A stretch of 64,000 nt of DNA from Phycisphaerales bacterium (GTDB taxonomy: Bacteria > Planctomycetota > Phycisphaerae > Phycisphaerales > UBA5793): positions 1 through 64,000 of the forward strand of contig JADZAS010000011.1 of the NCBI GenBank assembly GCA_020852515.1, read 5' to 3'. Made by a program: the position numbers and the translations under genes. The notes beneath the pieces were generated by a model. It saw nothing but the letters and a program-made list of their open reading frames with translations, was not told the DNA's origin and did not search any database. Each line of letters begins with the position of its first letter. Position 1 is the first letter of the stretch. Below are positions 54,709 to 63,085 of the stretch, one piece after another.

Positions 54709-55350
54709 CTACTCGCGCTGCCAATCGAGCGCGCCCACATCCTCCTTGCGGACCGCCGCGACGTGCCAGTCGGCGAAGAGGATATTGGCCGAACCGAGGT
54801 GTCTCGACTGCACCTTTCCTTCGCGCCCCTTGAACGAGACGCCCTCCCCGGTGTACTCCGCGTCAAAGATGATCGGTGCAGACACGGGGCGCGGAATCCA
54901 CTGCAGCTTCACGAACGGCTGCGTGTTGTTCTCGAGGCCGCTGTTGAAGCGGTACGCCTTGATGAAAGACGGCGAGGTGCGATCCACTTCGGGACACAGC
55001 TTGACGGCTGGATAAAACTCCGTCCGCCCGAGCACTGAATCGTCATTGCGCACGCCGAGATAGCGGTTGATGCCGAAGTACCAGCACAGAACCTCCGGGT
55101 GATTCGAATCGTCCTCGTGCGGAAGTGCGCCGTAGTCGAGATCGTAAAGGTTGAACGCCACGCCGTGCTGCCGCAGGTTCGAAAGACACGTTCCCGCGCG
55201 CGCCGAGCGCCGGCTGCGGGCCAGCGCCGGCAGGAGCAGGGCGATGAGCAGCGCGATCACGGAAATCACGACGAGCAGTTCGATGAGGGTGAAAGCGCCA
55301 TCGCACCGCGGCGCCCGGCTCCGGTTCTTCGCGAATGGATGGCGTCTCAT
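54709..55350 (-). CDS. Type II pseudopilin-like DUF1559 protein
   Basis: 213 residues. A basic leader, then [24 protein letters not shown], the prepilin helix (cleavage after Ala). The body ends with the [12 protein letters not shown] element, a variant of the DGHV signature of DUF1559 proteins. ATG 55350 has GAGG six bases upstream. It is the last gene of the minus-strand cluster (ABC exporter, nucleotidyltransferase, glycerophosphotransferase, HAF), though its own gap of 47 bp leaves the link uncertain. The function is unknown; likely secreted or surface-exposed. Confidence 0.7.
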   Translation of the reverse strand: MRRHPFAKNRSRAPRCDGAFTLIELLVVISVIALLIALLLPALARSRRSARAGTCLSNLRQHGVAFNLYDLDYGALPHEDDSNHPEVLCWYFGINRYLGVRNDDSVLGRTEFYPAVKLCPEVDRTSPSFIKAYRFNSGLENNTQPFVKLQWIPRPVSAPIIFDAEYTGEGVSFKGREGKVQSRHLGSANILFADWHVAAVRKEDVGALDWQRE

Positions 55351-55397
55351 GGCAGCCTCATTTCCCCCGGCCCGCGATTCCCCATCGGGTCGGCCCG

Positions 55398-56720
55398 CTA
55401 CTGGAACGTGTGCGAGTTTCGATTCGAAACCCGGCAGGAACTCTCTTCGTACGCCTGGAAGTACACCAGTACGCCTCGCGCGTTGCTTGGCACCGGCACG
55501 CTCAACTGGGCATGGCCGTTCTGATCGGCGTTCGCCGCACCCATGAGCGTGGCGTTCTGCAGGCTCAGCGAGATGTTGGGGCAATTCGGTATCGAGGTCG
55601 AACCGGAGCGCAGCCCGTAATAGAACCGCTGGCGCGCGCCGGGCGTTGCGCCGTCGATCGTGAACGTGTTGGACTGGCCGGCGATTCCCGGCGTCGGTCC
55701 GCCGAGGATGAGCACATTGCTGCCCGTAGGCACGAGCAGAAAGGCGTGCGTCTGTCCGTTCACCGATCCGCGGCCGACGATCTGGCCGTCGTCGTTGATG
55801 TCCATCGCCTCCTTGAGGTTCCATCCTGCCAGCGGCGAGATGAGATCGTTGAGCTGGAACATCTGGCCGTTCTGCCACAGGAACGCGCGTTTCACGTCGC
55901 CGACGGCATCGGCGTAACCCACGATCTGGCCCGCGTTGTTCACGGCCCAGGCCAGGCTCGAGGTACCGCCGAACGTCCCCATGTCATGAGCGCCGTTCTG
56001 GTCCCAGTAGCAGGCGTGCGAAGGGCCCTGCGCGGTGTGCGACTCGCCGACGACGAGTCCGCCTTCGTTGAGGTCGTAGGCGAAACTGTTGGGGCCGCCG
56101 AGCGTGCCCAGGTCGACCATCTGCTGATTGCGGATGACGAACGCATGCTGGGCGCCGCCGAGCGCGAACGAGTAGCCGGCGACTTCTGACGCGTCATTGA
56201 TCGCGCGAGCCCAGCTTGACACGCCGCCGAGCGTCCCAAGGTCGGTCATCTGCCCGTTCTGCCAGCGAAACGCGCGCGTCGCGCCGGTGTTGGTGTCCGC
56301 CCAGCCGACGATCTGATTGGCGCTGTTGATGTCATAGGCCGAACTCTGAAGTCCCCCGAGCGTGCCGAGATCGAGCGACTGGTTTCCCTGCCAGCGCACG
56401 GCGTGCTGGGTCCAGTAGTTGATATCCGCCCGTCCGACGATGATCCCGGCGTCGTTGATCGCCCGCGCGTTGCTTTCGCGCCCGCCAAGCGTGCCGAGGT
56501 CGGTCATCAGAACGCCGTCCCAGTAGAACGCGTGATCATTGCCGCCCACGATGTCGGAATAGCCGACCACTTTGCCCTGTGCGTTCAGACCGCGCGATTC
56601 GCTGTCGTTGCCGCCGAGTGTGCCCAGGTCGATGACGTCGTACTGCTGGGCGCGGGCGATGGATGTTGCCGAGCATAGTGCACATACGGCCAGTGCGGCG
56701 ATTGAAAGCCCTCGATTCAT
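55398..56720 (-). CDS. HAF-repeat secreted protein
   Basis: 440 residues with a signal peptide ([10 protein letters not shown], cleavage near 25). Six DLGTLGG-type HAF repeats at about 28-260 (the last reads DMGTFGG) alternate with [13 protein letters not shown]-like units, a beta-propeller-type extracellular array. The C-terminal about 100 residues ([16 protein letters not shown]... [16 protein letters not shown]) match the end of the 32247-33236 protein. AGGAGAAG lies upstream of ATG 56720. It follows the CDP-glycerol-type transferase by 13 bp and is probably cotranscribed. Confidence 0.8.
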   Translation of the reverse strand: MNRGLSIAALAVCALCSATSIARAQQYDVIDLGTLGGNDSESRGLNAQGKVVGYSDIVGGNDHAFYWDGVLMTDLGTLGGRESNARAINDAGIIVGRADINYWTQHAVRWQGNQSLDLGTLGGLQSSAYDINSANQIVGWADTNTGATRAFRWQNGQMTDLGTLGGVSSWARAINDASEVAGYSFALGGAQHAFVIRNQQMVDLGTLGGPNSFAYDLNEGGLVVGESHTAQGPSHACYWDQNGAHDMGTFGGTSSLAWAVNNAGQIVGYADAVGDVKRAFLWQNGQMFQLNDLISPLAGWNLKEAMDINDDGQIVGRGSVNGQTHAFLLVPTGSNVLILGGPTPGIAGQSNTFTIDGATPGARQRFYYGLRSGSTSIPNCPNISLSLQNATLMGAANADQNGHAQLSVPVPSNARGVLVYFQAYEESSCRVSNRNSHTFQ

Positions 56721-56733
56721 TTCTCTTCTCCTG

Positions 56734-57951
56734 TCAGGTTTGAGCCGGCGCTGCCGATTGGGATGCGCCCGGCGGGTGTGAGTCGATTCGTCGGTCGGAC
56801 GATGATGGGCGGGACGCGGCTGTCTCCGTGCGGGTGTGGTTCGACTCGCTTCGCGGAAGCCGCCCGTGATTCAGGAACGTCTGGCGGAACCACTTCAACG
56901 CAGCCTCGGTGGCACATCCGCGGTTGAAGAACAGATCCTCGGCCATGGCGCGCCGCTGTGGGGCGAACTGTGTTGGGTTCGCCAGCGCCTGCTTCAGCGC
57001 TTCGACAACCTGCGCCGGCTCTTCGACGATGGCGCCGGCATGCCGGCCCCATGTGTTGAGATCGAGCTGGCTCCCGTCGCCGCGCCCGGCCCGCCTGATC
57101 AGGCGCGGCACGTCAAGGAACAGCATCGGTCGGTCGAGCAGCGAATACTCGCTCGATACCGACGACGCATCGGTCATGAGCACATCAGCAAGGAACAGCA
57201 GCGGGATGACATCCACTTCGCGCGAGATGTGCACGTGCGCGCTGCCCAGGGGCGCCAGCCGGTCGAACCAGTTGATCTCCGTGTTCTTCGGATGATCGTG
57301 AGGCTTGAGGATGAGATCGCAGCCGCCCCACCTGGCGATCTCTTCGATCACCGCTTCGCCCATCGTTTCCAGAGAGTTGTACTTCTGCCCCGTCGGCGCA
57401 TACAGCACGATCGGCCGCGAGCCGTCGATGCCATACTTCGCTGCGAGCCTGGTGCGATCGAGCGAGCCGTCGAGCAGCCGATCGGTCTTCATGAATCCGA
57501 TATCAAGAGCCCGTGGATCACCGGGCTCCATGAGTCCCGATTCGACGAATCGCCGCCTCATGTAAGGCCCGATCAGGAAGTAGTAGTCGGCGCCCATGTT
57601 CTCGGCGCGCACCGCCTTGTTGCGGAACGAAATGCCGTGAAAGATCTGAACGCGCTTCCCGACCTGCGCAGGTGCGATCATGTTCGTATTGCCGGCGAAC
57701 AGCACGTCGCATTGCACTCGCCCGAGATCCGCGGTCGGAACGATCTGTGCGGGCGCGATCCCGAACGGCTCATACATGCCGCGCTCGTCATACGTGACGG
57801 CTTCGCCCTGCCTGGTCCGCAGTCCTCCGGAGAGCATGACTTCGACGCCGTCCAGTCGGGTCAGTTGCTCGAAGAGAGGTCGAAAGCAGGCGAAGTGCAC
57901 CGGTGCATATCCGGTGAAGAGCACCTTGAGCGGAGGCCGCGTGTTCATCAT
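56734..57951 (-). CDS. CDP-glycerol glycerophosphotransferase-like protein
   Basis: 405 residues. Resembles TagB/TagF-fold enzymes: the HGISFRNKAV loop, LYAPTGQKYNSLETM, LKPHDHPKNTEI and LMTDASSVSSEYSLLDRPMLFLD. These transfer glycerol-phosphate (or related polyol-phosphate) units from a CDP donor to a growing wall or capsule polymer. No helix for membrane anchoring is seen. ATG overlaps the stop of the nucleotidyltransferase-like gene by 4 bp, so they are translationally coupled. In a planctomycete-like genome it suggests a surface phosphopolyol polymer. Confidence 0.8.
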   Translation of the reverse strand: MMNTRPPLKVLFTGYAPVHFACFRPLFEQLTRLDGVEVMLSGGLRTRQGEAVTYDERGMYEPFGIAPAQIVPTADLGRVQCDVLFAGNTNMIAPAQVGKRVQIFHGISFRNKAVRAENMGADYYFLIGPYMRRRFVESGLMEPGDPRALDIGFMKTDRLLDGSLDRTRLAAKYGIDGSRPIVLYAPTGQKYNSLETMGEAVIEEIARWGGCDLILKPHDHPKNTEINWFDRLAPLGSAHVHISREVDVIPLLFLADVLMTDASSVSSEYSLLDRPMLFLDVPRLIRRAGRGDGSQLDLNTWGRHAGAIVEEPAQVVEALKQALANPTQFAPQRRAMAEDLFFNRGCATEAALKWFRQTFLNHGRLPRSESNHTRTETAASRPSSSDRRIDSHPPGASQSAAPAQT

Positions 57952-58757
57952 CGCCGGCCCCCGGCCACGCCGTTGCGGATCTGAGCGTCGTCGGACAGGT
58001 GACCGGCTCCGTTAACGGTGACGCCAGGGCGTGCTTCGCTCGGGATGCGCATCTTCATGCGCCGCCAGACGCTGCTCGTGGCATACTCAAAGTCCTGCGG
58101 GAAATCGATCTCGGCCCAGGGCATGCCGGCGATGTCGATCGCTTCGATTGCGACTTCAGAGGCAATGGCTGAGACGGCCGCGGGAGCCCACTCCATCATC
58201 AATCCGTCGCGGACAATCCGATCGGCCGCAATGAGCAGCCGGTGAGCCGCCGCTTCGTCGAACTTGAGCAGACCAATGCTCTCGCCGGCCGATTCGCCGA
58301 CAGGCGTTGACTTGCTCAGCCCGATGACGCGCGCGCCGCGCAGCGAGACCTTCATCTCCTCGGGATCGGCGCCGGAACCTGAGTCATACGCGAGTCCGGA
58401 GCCTTTCGCCGCCGCCACGCGCTCGTAGATGCGCGTGTCGGCGAACAGATCGCTGTTCACCATCATGAACCCGGACTCGATCCATCGGCGCGCGACCCAA
58501 AGCGAATAGAGGCTGTTCGTCGAGGCGTACTCGTGGTTATCGATGAACTCGACCTGTCCGCCGATCGTCTCTCGAACGTAATGGGCGCCATGTCCGACGA
58601 CGACTCCGATGCGTGAGATCCCGCACGCCCTCAGAGTCGCGATCTGGTGTTCGATGAGCGAGACGCCGCCGATGGTCAGCAGCCCCTTGGGCTTGCCGTT
58701 CAGCAGCGCGCCCAGGCGGCTCCCTCTCCCCGCGGCCAGTATCAATGCCTGTTGCAT
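57948..58757 (-). CDS. Nucleotidyltransferase (NTP:sugar/polyol-phosphate type)
   Basis: 269 residues. The classical NTP-transferase start ALILAAGRGSRLGALLNGKPKGLL (residues 4-27) and FMMVNSDLF (metal-binding Asp region). The short length and GxGxR...KPKGLL start match the cytidylyl- or uridylyltransferases for polyol phosphates, inositol phosphate or choline phosphate. With the adjoining CDP-glycerol-type transferase, it may make the activated donor. The ATG at 58757 follows a weak purine-rich site and a CCCGC hairpin (58777-58790). Confidence 0.8.
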   Translation of the reverse strand: MQQALILAAGRGSRLGALLNGKPKGLLTIGGVSLIEHQIATLRACGISRIGVVVGHGAHYVRETIGGQVEFIDNHEYASTNSLYSLWVARRWIESGFMMVNSDLFADTRIYERVAAAKGSGLAYDSGSGADPEEMKVSLRGARVIGLSKSTPVGESAGESIGLLKFDEAAAHRLLIAADRIVRDGLMMEWAPAAVSAIASEVAIEAIDIAGMPWAEIDFPQDFEYATSSVWRRMKMRIPSEARPGVTVNGAGHLSDDAQIRNGVAGGRR

Positions 58758-58776
58758 GTAAGAACGAGCCCTCTCC

Positions 58777-58790
58777 CCCGCTTGCGCGGG
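58777..58790. repeat. Small GC-rich inverted repeat before the nucleotidyltransferase gene
   Basis: CCCGC-TTGC-GCGGG, five pairs, in the 34-bp gap between the ABC exporter stop and the nucleotidyltransferase start. It may modulate translation; no other copy was seen. Confidence 0.3.
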
Positions 58791-58791
58791 C

Positions 58792-60549
58792 TCACAGCTG
58801 CAACTCGGTTCCCGCGTGTTCGACGCCGGAATCCGCTGACGCCTCTGTGACGGCGCCATCTCCCGCATCGGCCGCGATCCGGCCGCTGCGCAATTCGATA
58901 ATCCGATCGAATCTCTGAATCCTGATCGGACGTGAGAACGTCATGACCAGCGTGCGCTGGCCGATATGCTCCAGTACGGCGAGTACCGCCTTTCGTGCCG
59001 CTCGCTTACTCAAACCCGCAGCGATGTCATCAATGAGAAGCAGCGGCGGCGCCGGCTGCAGCAGGGCTCGCGCCAGCGCGATCTGCTTGCGCTCTCCCAG
59101 CGACAGATCCTCGGATGAGACGCGACTGTCGAGCCCGTCGGCCATTCGACGAAGCGCCTTGGCGGCGCCGCACGCGCGCACCAGCTCCAGAGCCTGGTCG
59201 TCCGTGACGCTCGCCGTGATGCCGAGCGTGTTCCGGAGCGGTTGCCGGGGCCAGGCGGGAAGCGCCGGCACCAGGCACGATCGCCCGGCAAGTTCAAACG
59301 ATTCCTTCGCCAGGTCCCATTCGTGCTCGTCCCAGTCGAGACGACCGCGGGCGGATCGCTGGCTTCCGGCGAGCAGTTGCAGCAGCATGGTCTTGCCGCT
59401 GCCCTGCGGCCCGATGACCGCCACACGCTGACCCGCGGCGATTTCGAGTAAGTCGATGCGCAAAACGTTTCGCCTGGCCTGGCGCTTGCCGAGTCGCACG
59501 CGCGCGTCGCGAAGCCGCAGCCGGGACTTCAGCACGGCGCTGACGCCAGTGTCGCGAGTCGCCGCCGGTTCCATGTTGACGATCTCGAGCACGCGCTCGA
59601 GGCACGCGACGATCTTGCCCGTGCGCACGCCCTGCCGGGTCAGTTGCACGAGCGGCGCGCGCATCATCAGCGCGTAGAGCGCGAAGACGACGAGATGGCT
59701 CGGCTCGATGCGACCTGAGCGGGCACCCGCCATGCCGACGAGCAGACAGCCCAGCACGGTCGCACCGAATATGGTATGAGCCGCCCAGGTGGCCCGGCCC
59801 TGCAGGCAGGTGATTCGCGCCTCGTGGCTCGCGCTCTCGGAGCTGCCGGAGGTAAACGACTCGCTGCCAGTTCGCTCGGAATGCGTGCTGTGCAGGAACT
59901 CGGCCAGCGCGCCTTCCTTGGCGCGGTACTTCGCGGCCTGACGGTACACCGCCCCCGCCGCCCGCCACGTTACCAGGACAGTGAGCACCACGCCCACCGT
60001 GAAGACCAGCCCGAGCGCCGGGTCGATCGAGATCAGCACAACAGATACGCCGATCGCCATAGCGCCATTTGTCGCGACATGGACGAGGAAGCCTTTGAGC
60101 CCGGCCTTGATACGGGCGGTGTCACCGATCAGCCGGGCGATGATGTCGCCCTGGCGAACGCCGCTCCCGGCTGGACTGTTCAAAATGCGCCCGATCGCGC
60201 CGACGGCGCGGGAACGGAGGTCATGGATTACCGTGATCGCGAATCGCGCAAACGACAGCCGCTCGCGATAGTCCGCATAGCCCATGATGACGAGCAGAAC
60301 CAGGAAACTCACGGCCGCGAACAGCAGCGGACCCGTCAGCGACGGCGACTCTCCCCCAGCGCCGGCAGCCGACTGCCCGGCGGAAAGCAGTGGTTTGAGA
60401 GCGGCCTTGAGCGTCCACGGAAGAACCAGTCGCGCACCGACCACGGCCAGCGCGGCACCGAGCCCGACAGCAAATGAAGCGCGGTGCGCCCACGCCAATG
60501 GCCATATGCCACGCACGACCGATCGCCCGTGGCGTCCGGAGGCTCTCAT
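58792..60549 (-). CDS. ABC exporter (fused membrane and ATPase domains), degenerate ATPase
   Basis: 585 residues from the ATG. Six membrane helices within about 20-330 precede the nucleotide-binding domain. Walker A GPQGSGKT is normal, but the signature is LSLGERKQ (LSGGQ), Walker B LLLIDDIA has Asp in place of the catalytic Glu, and the H-loop reads MTFSRP without His. So ATP hydrolysis by one site is likely slow or absent; it may work with a partner. An alternative TTG at 60630 lies seven bases after TACACT (60638-60643) and adds 27 residues. It is first in the cluster with the nucleotidyltransferase and glycerophosphotransferase. Confidence 0.75.
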   Translation of the reverse strand: MRASGRHGRSVVRGIWPLAWAHRASFAVGLGAALAVVGARLVLPWTLKAALKPLLSAGQSAAGAGGESPSLTGPLLFAAVSFLVLLVIMGYADYRERLSFARFAITVIHDLRSRAVGAIGRILNSPAGSGVRQGDIIARLIGDTARIKAGLKGFLVHVATNGAMAIGVSVVLISIDPALGLVFTVGVVLTVLVTWRAAGAVYRQAAKYRAKEGALAEFLHSTHSERTGSESFTSGSSESASHEARITCLQGRATWAAHTIFGATVLGCLLVGMAGARSGRIEPSHLVVFALYALMMRAPLVQLTRQGVRTGKIVACLERVLEIVNMEPAATRDTGVSAVLKSRLRLRDARVRLGKRQARRNVLRIDLLEIAAGQRVAVIGPQGSGKTMLLQLLAGSQRSARGRLDWDEHEWDLAKESFELAGRSCLVPALPAWPRQPLRNTLGITASVTDDQALELVRACGAAKALRRMADGLDSRVSSEDLSLGERKQIALARALLQPAPPLLLIDDIAAGLSKRAARKAVLAVLEHIGQRTLVMTFSRPIRIQRFDRIIELRSGRIAADAGDGAVTEASADSGVEHAGTELQL

Positions 60550-60637
60550 GGTTGTTTCCCCAACACGAATCCCGCTGTTCGGCCGAGTCGGACACCTCGG
60601 CGTGCAAGCGAGTCGGCACTCACCGAGCAATTGCGCC

Positions 60638-60643
60638 AGTGTA
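60638..60643 (-). promoter_or_regulatory. -10 box TACACT before the ABC exporter
   Basis: TACACT on the minus strand, seven bases before an in-frame TTG at 60630. Together with the kinase gene this is a second TACACT-TTG pair. Confidence 0.35.
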
Positions 60644-60682
60644 ACCCAACTCGAACGAAAGTGGGAAGAATTGCGTCAGATT

Positions 60683-60697
60683 GGGGCAATATGCCCC
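60683..60697. repeat. Small hairpin in the tRNA-exporter gap
   Basis: GGGGCA-ATA-TGCCCC, six pairs and a three-base loop, between tRNA-Met and the exporter gene. There is no U-tract, so it may be a processing or termination signal of unknown strength. Confidence 0.3.
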
Positions 60698-60813
60698 TAA
60701 CGGGCGGTGCATCCGTCCGAAAACGACACTTAACGCGCAGTCAATATCAGAAGCTGCGCCCCGCAGCCGCCAGAGGCGCGCCAACATCTCCTGGCCGGGA
60801 GTCGTCGGGGAAG

Positions 60814-60887
60814 TGGCGGCACGTGGACTCGAACCACGGACCTAGGGCTTATGAATCCCTCGCTCTAACCAACTGAGCTATGCCGCC
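60814..60887 (-). tRNA. tRNA-Met (CAT), elongator-type
   Basis: A complete 74-nt cloverleaf on the minus strand: acceptor GGCGGCA with TGCCGCC, D-stem GCTC with GAGC, anticodon loop TTCATAA with anticodon CAT, 5-nt variable loop, T-stem CGTGG-TTCGAGT-CCACG, discriminator A. CCA is not encoded. The D-arm AGCTCAGTTGGTTAGAGC resembles elongator tRNA-Met, so I prefer that to initiator or lysidine-modified tRNA-Ile. The anticodon stem has a 31-39 A-G mismatch. Confidence 0.93.
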
Positions 60888-60988
60888 GGGGCGTGCCTCG
60901 GGGCGGCCTTCGCGGCCGGTTTCCGGGCAGATGCGATGGTAGTCGCAAGCCGCCGACGGTCAACGGTTTTCGGGTCTGCGGCCGCTGG

Positions 60989-62932
60989 TCAGCGCGACGG
61001 CGCCGGCGCGGCGGCGGAGATCACGGCGACGGCGGGACGAACCCTATCCCCGCCCTCCGATGTGCTCGGCTCGAAAGGGCGCAGCCAGCGGGCCGACACC
61101 TCCTCGACCTTCAGGCTCGGCCGGGCGTGGCGGGCGGCGGCGGCGATCAGGCCGGCGAAGAGCGGATTCGGCCGCGCGGGCCGGCTGGTCAATTCCGGAT
61201 GGAACTGCCCGCCGATGAAGTAGGGATGCATCTCCGTGCTCAACTCCAGCACCTGCATGATCGGCTGTTTGGGGTGGCGGCCGGAGAACATCAGCCCCGC
61301 AGCCTCGAAGCGATCAACGTACCTCGGCTCGACCTCGTAGCGGTGGCGGAAACGCTCGCGAATGTGGAAGGTGGACGACCTGGCGTTGCCGATCTGCGAC
61401 CGGGCCTCGGCGCGCTGGCGGCTGCTGGCGTAGAGGAATGCAGCGAGCGAATCGGCCCGGATGACGACTTCCTGCCCGCCCAGGCGCATCGTGCCGCCGA
61501 GGCCCTCGATCTGCTTCTGCTCGGGCAGTTCGCTGATGACCGGATCGGCGCACTGCGAGTCGAACTCGGTCGAGTTGGCGCCGCTCAGACCCAGGACGTT
61601 GCGGGCGAACTCGATGACGGCGACCTGGAAGCCAAGGCAGATGCCCATGTAGGGCAGCTGATTCTCGCGGCAATAGCGGACGCAGGCGATCTTGCCCTCG
61701 ACGCCGCGCGCGCCAAAGCCGCCGGGCACGATCACGCCGTTTAGCCCTTCGATCGAAGCGGCGACGTTGGCGTCGTTGATCTCCGTGGTGTCGATCCACT
61801 TGACGTCGATCTCGGCGGAGAGTTCGGCGCTGCAGTGCTCCAGGGCCTTGTCGATGGAGGCGTAGGCGTCGCGGAGCGCCGCGTACTTGCCCGTGATGCC
61901 GATGCTCACGCGGTGCTTCTTGGGCCGCGTGAGCGAATGGACGAAGCCGCCCCACTGCTCGCGCGCGGCGTCTTCGTTCACCTGGTTCACCCGATCGTGC
62001 AGGCTGAGGATCGAGAGCACCTGGCGGTCGAGCCCCTGCGCGCGAAGCGCATCGGGGATGACGTAGATCGACTCGCGATCGTGCATCGAGAAGGTGCGGT
62101 TGAGCGGCACGTTGCTGAACATCGCGATCTTCTGGCGCACGGTGTTGGTGACGGGGTTCTTGGCGCGGCAGGCGACGATGTGGGGCTGGATGCCGACTTC
62201 GAGCAGGCGCTTGATGCCCAGCTGGGCGGCCTTGGATTTCTGCTCGCCGAGGATCTCGGGCTCGATGACGTAGGTGAGGGCGACGAAGCAGACGCTGCCG
62301 GGGCCTTCTTCGAAGGCGAGTTCGCGCAGGGCTTCGATGTAGAAGCCGTTCTCGAAATCGCCCGCGGTTCCGCCGACCTCGACGAAGACGACGTCGGCCG
62401 GTTCGCCGTTGCAGCCGGTCATGGCGAGCTGGCGGAGCATGCGCTTCACCTCGCCGGTGACGTGGGGGATCATCTGCACGTCGCGGCCGAGGTAGCCGCC
62501 GCGGCGCTCGCGATCGAGGATGGTCGAGTAGATGCGGCCGGCGGTGGTGAAGTTGTCGTAGGAGAGGTTCTGGTCGAGGATGCGCTCGTAGGTGCCCAGG
62601 TCCATGTCCGTCTCGGTGCCGTCGTCGAGGACGAAGACTTCGCCGTGGCGGTAGGGGTTGAGCGTGCCGGCGTCGATGTTGAGGTAGCCCTCGAGCTTGA
62701 TGGGGGCCACCGAGAGGCCCTTGTCCTTGAGGAGCTTGGCGATGGAGGAGGAGAAGATGCCCTTGCCCAGGCCGGACATGACGGTGCCGAAGACGGCGAC
62801 GTAGCGATGGCGCGAAGGCTGATAGCCCTTGGGGACGGGCGAGTAGTACTCGGTGGTCTCCTCGGGAGCGCCAAACTGGGCGAGGAGGGATGGGTTCGAA
62901 TGCGGGCTCTGCGGGGCGGATCGGTCGGGCAT
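60989..62932 (-). CDS. pyrG: CTP synthase
   Basis: Makes CTP from UTP, ATP and glutamine. 647 residues (E. coli about 545); the N-terminal about 37 residues and the last about 45 are extra. Synthetase domain: VFGTVMSGLGKGIFSSSIAKLL, IKLEGYLNIDAGTLNPYRHGEVFVLDDG; glutaminase domain: YMGICLGFQVAVIEFAR with the catalytic Cys and GGQFHPELTSRP with the His/Glu pair. Start ATG 62932 chosen because TACACT lies five bases upstream. The tRNA-Met gene is the next downstream. Confidence 0.96.
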   Translation of the reverse strand: MPDRSAPQSPHSNPSLLAQFGAPEETTEYYSPVPKGYQPSRHRYVAVFGTVMSGLGKGIFSSSIAKLLKDKGLSVAPIKLEGYLNIDAGTLNPYRHGEVFVLDDGTETDMDLGTYERILDQNLSYDNFTTAGRIYSTILDRERRGGYLGRDVQMIPHVTGEVKRMLRQLAMTGCNGEPADVVFVEVGGTAGDFENGFYIEALRELAFEEGPGSVCFVALTYVIEPEILGEQKSKAAQLGIKRLLEVGIQPHIVACRAKNPVTNTVRQKIAMFSNVPLNRTFSMHDRESIYVIPDALRAQGLDRQVLSILSLHDRVNQVNEDAAREQWGGFVHSLTRPKKHRVSIGITGKYAALRDAYASIDKALEHCSAELSAEIDVKWIDTTEINDANVAASIEGLNGVIVPGGFGARGVEGKIACVRYCRENQLPYMGICLGFQVAVIEFARNVLGLSGANSTEFDSQCADPVISELPEQKQIEGLGGTMRLGGQEVVIRADSLAAFLYASSRQRAEARSQIGNARSSTFHIRERFRHRYEVEPRYVDRFEAAGLMFSGRHPKQPIMQVLELSTEMHPYFIGGQFHPELTSRPARPNPLFAGLIAAAARHARPSLKVEEVSARWLRPFEPSTSEGGDRVRPAVAVISAAAPAPSR

Positions 62933-62937
62933 GAGAT

Positions 62938-62943
62938 AGTGTA
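62938..62943 (-). promoter_or_regulatory. -10 box TACACT of pyrG
   Basis: TACACT on the minus strand, five bases before the pyrG ATG; no Shine-Dalgarno site. Confidence 0.45.
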
Positions 62944-63085
62944 ACCGGGAATGCGGGGAGGGCGAGGGGTGGGCGGGGCGCGGGCGACGCACTCGAAATG
63001 CCGAGCGCCGTGCCAGAAGCAGCGATTTCGAGGGGCCAGTGTCCCGGCTTATGGTTTGATTTGCAGCAGGCGGTCGACTTCTTGA

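Noticed and set aside
54143-55015. Plus-strand frame beginning near the cardiolipin-synthase-like gene
   Set aside because: It runs antisense to the pseudopilin and lipid-enzyme genes and lacks any protein-like feature apart from the zinc-ribbon remnant noted separately.
57655-57680. Palindrome ACCTGCGCAGGT resembling the REP hairpin
   Set aside because: It lies inside the glycerophosphotransferase coding sequence, where codon usage explains it.
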